From positions 1-41,700 of the forward strand of contig CAJULA010000027.1 of the NCBI GenBank assembly GCA_910587155.1: 41,700 nucleotides of DNA. Reading direction: 5' to 3'. Below the pieces are notes generated by a model. The model did not search any database. It had not been told where the DNA came from and was given only the letters and a program-made list of their open reading frames with translations. The stretch is from an uncultured Lachnospiraceae bacterium. Lineage in GTDB: Bacteria; Bacillota; Clostridia; Lachnospirales; Lachnospiraceae. A program made the position numbers and the translations under genes. This document shows, piece by piece, positions 37,630 to 41,700 of this stretch (position 1 is its first letter; each line of letters begins with the position of its first letter).

Positions 37630-39807
37630 TTAATCCTCTGTAGCGTCCACCGGAGCAGAACCGTTCTCTCCGGTCTGCACCGGAATGTTTTCACCGGTAA
37701 CATCCGTGATATTCCCGTCTACCGGTGACACACCTGTATTTTGCGAATCGCTGCCTTCATCATCCGTCATTTCCCGGCCATCGGCATCTACATCCGTTCC
37801 CGTTTCCGTCAGATCAGACATATCATCCGGCAATAACTCCGTCTCTTCCTGCACTGGTACTGATGGTATTTCTTCCACGTCTTCCTGTTCCGGTACAATA
37901 TCGGTCACCTCCTGACCAAGGATCCGTTTCAATTCTTTTGTATACGCCACACGATCAGTAATCAGGGCCAGTTCCTGCGCCTGTTCTTCCGAAACGCCAT
38001 ATTGCGACTGAAGAATATCCAGGATATCCAGATATGTGCTTCTGACCGGTTCCGTCACACCATACTGCTCTGCCTCCGCCTCAATTTTCCTGTACTTATC
38101 AACACCACTGATCAGTGCATGGAGCTGCTCAAGTTCCATCCCCTCCAGTTTGCCATAATTCTCATAAGATTCCAGTTTCCGATCCATCTGCAGACATAAG
38201 GTCGCGCCATTTCGCATCGCTTCCTCGCTGCCCTTTACTTTCTTTGCAGAAAGCAGTTCATACGCCTTCTGATAATCGCCTGCCTGAAAAGCCTTTCTTC
38301 CCTCCTGTCTTTCAATCGTGCCGGGAATATAAGAAGTAAATACCATAATCATGCCAAAAATAGTCAGTGCCAGAATAACCGTTGTAATAATCTTTTTCTT
38401 GCCGATGGGTTTTAATGGCGTTTCCGGCTCCTTCGGTTCTTTTGGTTTTTTCTCCTTTTTTGGCTTCTTTTCCTTGGGCTTTTTCTGCTTCGGTTTCTTC
38501 TCTTTGGGTTTCTTCTCTTTGGGTTTCTTCTCCTTGGGCTTTTTCTCTTTTTTCGGTTTCTTTCCGGGTTTACCCTCTTCTTTGTCCAGTCCCTCCAGAA
38601 TCGCTATATTTTCCTGGGAAAGGTCAAGCTGTCCCTTTTCCTCTATTTCCTCATCCAGTTCCTCTTCATCCATTAGAAAAGCAAACAGTTTGCGGAAAAA
38701 TCCCGGGCCTTTTTCAGAAGAATTTTTTTCCTTTTTCGCTTTCTTCTTTTCTTTTTTGCCCCATCTCTTTTTCCCGCCGGCAGCAGTCTCTTCTCCATCT
38801 GTATCCATCAGACCGGAGACGGCTGCTATGTCTTCCATATCCGTATCTTCCGTTTCCATTCCGGAGCCTTCCGAAGTCAGACTTTCCACCAGATTTTTCA
38901 TATCATCATCTTCATCCAGTGACGCGGCGCCGGAATGATCCAGCAATTCACTGATTTCCGCCAGCGCACTGTCCTCGTCAGAATCCATCAGGCCGCCAGC
39001 CGCAGGTATCTCTTCTGCTGCATCCGCCTCAGCCCCGGAATCCTCTGTTTCCTCTTCCGGCAGATCCGGCGCCATCAGCGCTTCCAAATCCGCTATGTCC
39101 ATATCGGACAGCATGCCCTCTTCCTCATCCAGATCCGCCAGAATACCTGCGTCTCCCATGCCGGGTTCCCCATCGGTACGAAACAGCGCATCCTGCATCT
39201 CCTCTTCCGACATAACGGATTCCTCCCCGGACTCAGGCAGAGCTGCCTCCCCGTCTGTCTCTTCTTCCGACAAAAGCGCCGTATCCGCCCCATCATTACT
39301 TTGACCTGATAAAAAGGGATCCTCGCCTTCCGAACCAAGTACCGTTTCTTCTGTCACTTCTTCGTTGTCAGACAAAAGAACCGTTTCCCCTGCCTCCGGT
39401 CCGCCTGTTGCCATCTCCGATTCCGATGAGTACTCCATACCGCCGGCTTCTTCTCCCAAATCACCGAAATCTGACACCGACTCCTCCGCTATGCCCGCAT
39501 CCGAATCTGCCGGAAGAGAGTCCCTCTCCTCCATTGACACTCCCGGAGAAGAATCCTCCTGTGCCTGCGCCTCCTCTTCCGGTATTTCCTCAAACAATCT
39601 GGCAAGTTCAGGGAAATCCAGTTCATCCATATCCATCCCGTCATCTGCAAACGCTTCCGAAAGCCCTTTTTCAGATTCGGTTTCTCTTGCACCATTCATT
39701 TCATCATTCCGGATATCGGTCTGTTTCCCCGACTCTGCACTGCCGGACGGATCCTCTCCGTTTACTGACCGCAACAGACTATCCAGATAATCCTCATTTG
39801 AACTCAT
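37630..39807 (-). CDS. Large acidic protein with KPKEK repeats and one membrane helix, unknown function
   Basis: The product has 725 residues. Residues 1 to about 320 are extremely acidic (Asp/Glu/Ser runs, many MD-x-ED-like segments) and presumably disordered. A lysine-rich segment follows, then LFAFLMDEEELDEEIEEKG, then a tract of KPKEK pentapeptides (about 415-460). One transmembrane helix is near 472-494 (TVILALTIFGMIMVF). The outer part begins with a TPR-like segment (GRKAFQAGDYQKAYELLSAK) and ends in an acidic, Thr/Val-rich tail. The opposite charges suggest self-interaction or nucleic-acid contact at the membrane (inference). It is co-transcribed with hisH and hisF from its own promoter. 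Confidence 0.8.
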   Translation of the reverse strand: MSSNEDYLDSLLRSVNGEDPSGSAESGKQTDIRNDEMNGARETESEKGLSEAFADDGMDMDELDFPELARLFEEIPEEEAQAQEDSSPGVSMEERDSLPADSDAGIAEESVSDFGDLGEEAGGMEYSSESEMATGGPEAGETVLLSDNEEVTEETVLGSEGEDPFLSGQSNDGADTALLSEEETDGEAALPESGEESVMSEEEMQDALFRTDGEPGMGDAGILADLDEEEGMLSDMDIADLEALMAPDLPEEETEDSGAEADAAEEIPAAGGLMDSDEDSALAEISELLDHSGAASLDEDDDMKNLVESLTSEGSGMETEDTDMEDIAAVSGLMDTDGEETAAGGKKRWGKKEKKKAKKEKNSSEKGPGFFRKLFAFLMDEEELDEEIEEKGQLDLSQENIAILEGLDKEEGKPGKKPKKEKKPKEKKPKEKKPKEKKPKQKKPKEKKPKKEKKPKEPKEPETPLKPIGKKKIITTVILALTIFGMIMVFTSYIPGTIERQEGRKAFQAGDYQKAYELLSAKKVKGSEEAMRNGATLCLQMDRKLESYENYGKLEGMELEQLHALISGVDKYRKIEAEAEQYGVTEPVRSTYLDILDILQSQYGVSEEQAQELALITDRVAYTKELKRILGQEVTDIVPEQEDVEEIPSVPVQEETELLPDDMSDLTETGTDVDADGREMTDDEGSDSQNTGVSPVDGNITDVTGENIPVQTGENGSAPVDATED
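38445..38575. repeat. 15-bp tandem repeats coding KPKEK
   Basis: On the plus strand GGTTTCTTCTCTTTG-type units recur about seven times. The two units near 38493-38527 are nearly identical, so the tract can expand or contract in frame by five residues. Confidence 0.8.
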
Positions 39808-39842
39808 GGACTACCTCCGCAATATTTATGCTTTCTACGCCA

Positions 39843-39870
39843 AGTATATCACATTCTTCTTTTCATTCAA
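39843..39870 (-). promoter_or_regulatory. Promoter of the acidic-protein/hisH/hisF run
   Basis: On the minus strand TTGAAT (39870-39865), 16 bases, TATACT (39848-39843). GGAGG then precedes ATG 39807. The -35 overlaps the end of the SIR2-like gene. Confidence 0.7.
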
Positions 39871-40402
39871 ATACTTTTTCACTGATTTCAGCGCCTGCAA
39901 GCAGGGCAACTGCATCTTCACAGACAGACATTCCCCTTCCTTTCAGTTCTGCCGGGAGTTGGAACAGTTTAGGATGGACGCGGATCAGTTCCGCCTTTTG
40001 ATTATAAAAAACCACTTTTTCAAAAGGGAAACGAATCACATCCGGGCAGGCAAGCCCCACTCCCAGTTCCAATACAAGCAGCTTTCTGTTCAGTGTCCCC
40101 TGCAGCCATTTCATATAACGTTCCCAGGCCAAAGTCTCCTGCCCGTATGCTTCTTTGTCGTCTGCTTCCTCCGACAACGGACATACAATACGATCCTCCT
40201 TCAGCCCGGCCCCGCGTATGAGCCCGTCTGTGCAGGTTGTAATCACAAAGTAGTTTTTCCCCTCCAGAAACAGGGAAAGATTCCGATACGCCCTGGCTGC
40301 CTCCTCTCCCGCTCTGTCAAAAGCAAACTGCTCGCCAATGCCTGTCAGTACCAGCTCGGCCTCTTTTATTCTCTGTTTTATTCTCTCTCTTTTTTCCTGC
40401 AT
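39863..40402 (-). CDS. SIR2-like (divergent sirtuin-fold) protein
   Basis: The product has about 179 residues from ATG 40402 (GGGAAG 7 bases upstream). ATG 40417 and frames up to 40474 exist, but the latter begins inside the cheV terminator. AELVLTGIGEQFA resembles the NAD-binding start of sirtuins, YFVITTCTDGLIRGAGL the next strand, and GTLNRKLLVLELGVGLACPD with IRFPFEKVVFYNQKAELIRV the later Rossmann part. The zinc Cys cluster is not seen. Deacetylase activity is therefore doubtful; NAD or ADP-ribose handling is a guess. Confidence 0.7.
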   Translation of the reverse strand: MQEKRERIKQRIKEAELVLTGIGEQFAFDRAGEEAARAYRNLSLFLEGKNYFVITTCTDGLIRGAGLKEDRIVCPLSEEADDKEAYGQETLAWERYMKWLQGTLNRKLLVLELGVGLACPDVIRFPFEKVVFYNQKAELIRVHPKLFQLPAELKGRGMSVCEDAVALLAGAEISEKVFE

Positions 40403-40473
40403 CTTATATCTTCCCATATTCCGGACAGCGCCGTCTGCCATTTTCCGCCACTGTCCCGGTACACCGAAAAACA

Positions 40474-40493
40474 AGCCGGGAATTCTCCCGGCT
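40474..40493. terminator. Terminator of cheV, usable on both strands
   Basis: AGCCGGG and CCCGGCT pair around a 6-base loop, with T-runs on each side. It lies 13 bases after the cheV stop codon. Confidence 0.8.
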
Positions 40494-40505
40494 TTTCATC
40501 GCCCT

Positions 40506-41399
40506 TTATTTGACCAGTCCGTCAATTACCCTCACAAGATTTCCAATCTCAGGTTTTGAAAGCTGCGCATCCGCTCCAAGCGCTTCCCCTTTTTTCCGCA
40601 TCTCTTCATTGACAAGAGAAGAGAAAATAATAACCGGAATATCCTTTGTCTCATCATGATCCTTGATCAGCTTTGTCAGGCGATGTCCATCCATCAAAGG
40701 CATCTCTATATCCGTAATTACACATTTTACATGTTCATCCAGTGTGCCTTCGTCTTTACATTCCCGGATCACATCCCATGCCTGCTGTCCATTCTCTGTG
40801 CGGATCAGATTGTGATAGCCGGCCTTTCTCAGAGAGTCCACAATCAGTTTATTCAATAATGCAGAATCCTCTGCAATCAATATCGGAACATCATTTCTCT
40901 TTCTGTCGCCCAGGGCTTCGATATCCGTTACTTTCAATCCTGTCTCAGGATTAATATCCGTTACAATTTTCTCAAAATCAAGAATAATAATCAGCTTATC
41001 ATTAAATTTAATGATACCTGTGGAGACACCATCCTCAGGTGTGGACACGGTAGCATCCGGTTTAATGATATCTTTCCATGATACTCTATGTATGCCGACA
41101 ACGGAATCTACATGAAACGCAATGTCCAGCTTGTTGAAATTCGTCACAATAAACAGTCCGCCCGGTTTGGATTGCCCTCTCTGCAGGCAGTTCTTCAAAT
41201 CAATTGCCGTGATCATCTTATCACGCGGCATAAAAATCCCTTCTATGCTGGGATGTGCATTTGGCACCGGTGTCACTTCCTGATACGTTATGATCTCACG
41301 TATCTTCGCAACATTGATCCCGTACAGATTGCCATCCAACGTGAACTCCAACACTTCCAGTTCATTCGTTCCATTCTCCAATAATATTTTTGTGTCCAT
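40506..41399 (-). CDS. cheV: CheV-type chemotaxis coupling protein (CheW plus receiver)
   Basis: The product has 297 residues from ATG 41399 with GGAGAGG directly upstream (the frame extends to 41429 without support). A CheW-like domain (about 10-150; LEVLEFTLDGNLYGINVAKI, HPSIEGIFMPRDKMITAIDL) is followed by a receiver domain (about 165-297) with ILIAEDSALLNK, phospho-acceptor Asp in VKCVITDIEMPLMDGH, and Lys in DAQLSKPEIG. It couples chemoreceptors to CheA and may adapt by phosphorylation. It is a single-gene transcript, with no other che genes nearby. Confidence 0.95.
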   Translation of the reverse strand: MDTKILLENGTNELEVLEFTLDGNLYGINVAKIREIITYQEVTPVPNAHPSIEGIFMPRDKMITAIDLKNCLQRGQSKPGGLFIVTNFNKLDIAFHVDSVVGIHRVSWKDIIKPDATVSTPEDGVSTGIIKFNDKLIIILDFEKIVTDINPETGLKVTDIEALGDRKRNDVPILIAEDSALLNKLIVDSLRKAGYHNLIRTENGQQAWDVIRECKDEGTLDEHVKCVITDIEMPLMDGHRLTKLIKDHDETKDIPVIIFSSLVNEEMRKKGEALGADAQLSKPEIGNLVRVIDGLVK

Positions 41400-41479
41400 A
41401 CCTTCACCTCTCCACCTGTAACATCCCAAAATAATGTATCAGCAAGCATGCTGACCAGCACGCATTAATACGCTTTTTT

Positions 41480-41485
41480 ATTATA
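41480..41485 (-). promoter_or_regulatory. Probable -10 element of cheV
   Basis: TATAAT on the minus strand, about 80 bases before the ATG. No good -35 is visible 16-18 bases upstream, so it is weakly supported. No sigma-D (flagellar) promoter was seen. Confidence 0.35.
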
Positions 41486-41535
41486 GCACATATTTTTGAA
41501 AAAATATAGTTCCAGACGACAATATTTTCAAAGAA

Positions 41536-41577
41536 CTTGGGGAAACGCTGATCAAAGCGTTTCCCGCGCCGGATTTG
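41536..41577 (-). repeat. Partial second copy of the hairpin repeat element
   Basis: It matches the right end of the 9768-9897 element (9855-9896 in reverse) at 38 of 42 positions, including GGGAAACGCTGAT, AAAGCGTTTC and GCCGGATTTG. The rest of the element is absent. It lies upstream of cheV. Confidence 0.75.
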
Positions 41578-41586
41578 AATAAAACA

Positions 41587-41609
41587 AAGATCCTGCCAAA
41601 CAGGATCTT
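41587..41609 (-). terminator. Terminator of the gene entering from the right
   Basis: AAGATCCTG (41587-41595) and CAGGATCTT (41601-41609) pair perfectly with a 5-base loop. On the minus strand a T-rich tail follows. Confidence 0.85.
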
Positions 41610-41629
41610 CCATCACAATCACTTTTCAT

Positions 41630-41700
41630 TTAAGACAAAATATATGCCATACCCTCAAAACCGAACATTGAAATCATCTCTCTCAAGCCATCTTCTTCCC
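41630..41700 (-). CDS. 3' end of a gene cut by the window edge, unrecognised
   Basis: The minus-strand frame reads EEDGLREMISMFGFEGMAYI-L-S then TAA (41630-41632), open to the edge. A strong terminator begins 21 bases after the stop, as expected for a gene end. Too short to name. Confidence 0.45.
   Translation of the reverse strand, partial: EEDGLREMISMFGFEGMAYILS

Noticed and set aside
41404..41622. Minus-strand frame of 72 codons before cheV
   Set aside because: Runs through the repeat-element fragment and a terminator hairpin and has no ribosome-binding site.

Overview
The window looks like a chromosome segment of a spore-forming Lachnospiraceae-type Clostridia. The evidence is spoIVA behind a sigma-E-like promoter, the conserved ylxM-ffh-rpsP-khpA-rimM-trmD-rplS-lepB-rbgA-rnhB-ylqG-ylqH-yraN ribosome/secretion cluster, der-plsY-gpsA-spoIVA synteny, and strong AGGAGG ribosome-binding sites. 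Genus cannot be fixed from the sequence alone. Almost every gene is on the minus strand; the exceptions are the prophage repressor, a small membrane peptide, one tail-fibre cassette, the XRE regulator of the polysaccharide locus and the PRPP synthetase-like gene.

Bases 1 to about 4750 are one end of an AT-richer prophage or prophage remnant: the start of a DNA adenine methylase, two convergent tail-fibre-like reading frames bounded by 44-bp inverted repeats (an apparent invertible cassette), a 28-residue membrane peptide with its own terminator, a XerC/D-like tyrosine recombinase, a Cro-like protein, a BRO-N antirepressor and a divergent S24 repressor. A compact switch between repressor and antirepressor has two near-identical operators, one of them filling the spacer of a perfect-consensus promoter. 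Four copies of ATATTGGGAAACT lie beyond the repressor and may mark the element's edge.

Bases 4840 to 9715 hold a three-gene exopolysaccharide-type operon (sugar phosphotransferase, SH3-repeat protein, Wzz-like co-polymerase) and a divergent XRE regulator with operator-like repeats over the operon promoter. The SH3 gene is frameshifted by a 7-bp tandem duplication inside 36-bp repeats. A small hairpin-rich repeat element separates this locus from spoIVA.

Bases 9900 to 18048 run, in transcription order, DUF512 radical SAM protein, der, plsY, gpsA, MoxR-type AAA ATPase, VWA protein, spoIVA: phospholipid synthesis, ribosome assembly and spore coat formation. Next come a divergent PRPP synthetase-like gene, a PfkB sugar kinase and a two-component system with an unusually large extracytoplasmic sensor. 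Bases 24163 to 34816 are the ribosome-maturation and protein-export cluster, started by a consensus promoter before ylxM. After tRNA-Leu(CAA), bases 35514 to 41399 carry ung, hisF, hisH, a large acidic/lysine-repeat membrane protein, a SIR2-like protein and cheV. The right edge has the probable 3' end of another gene.
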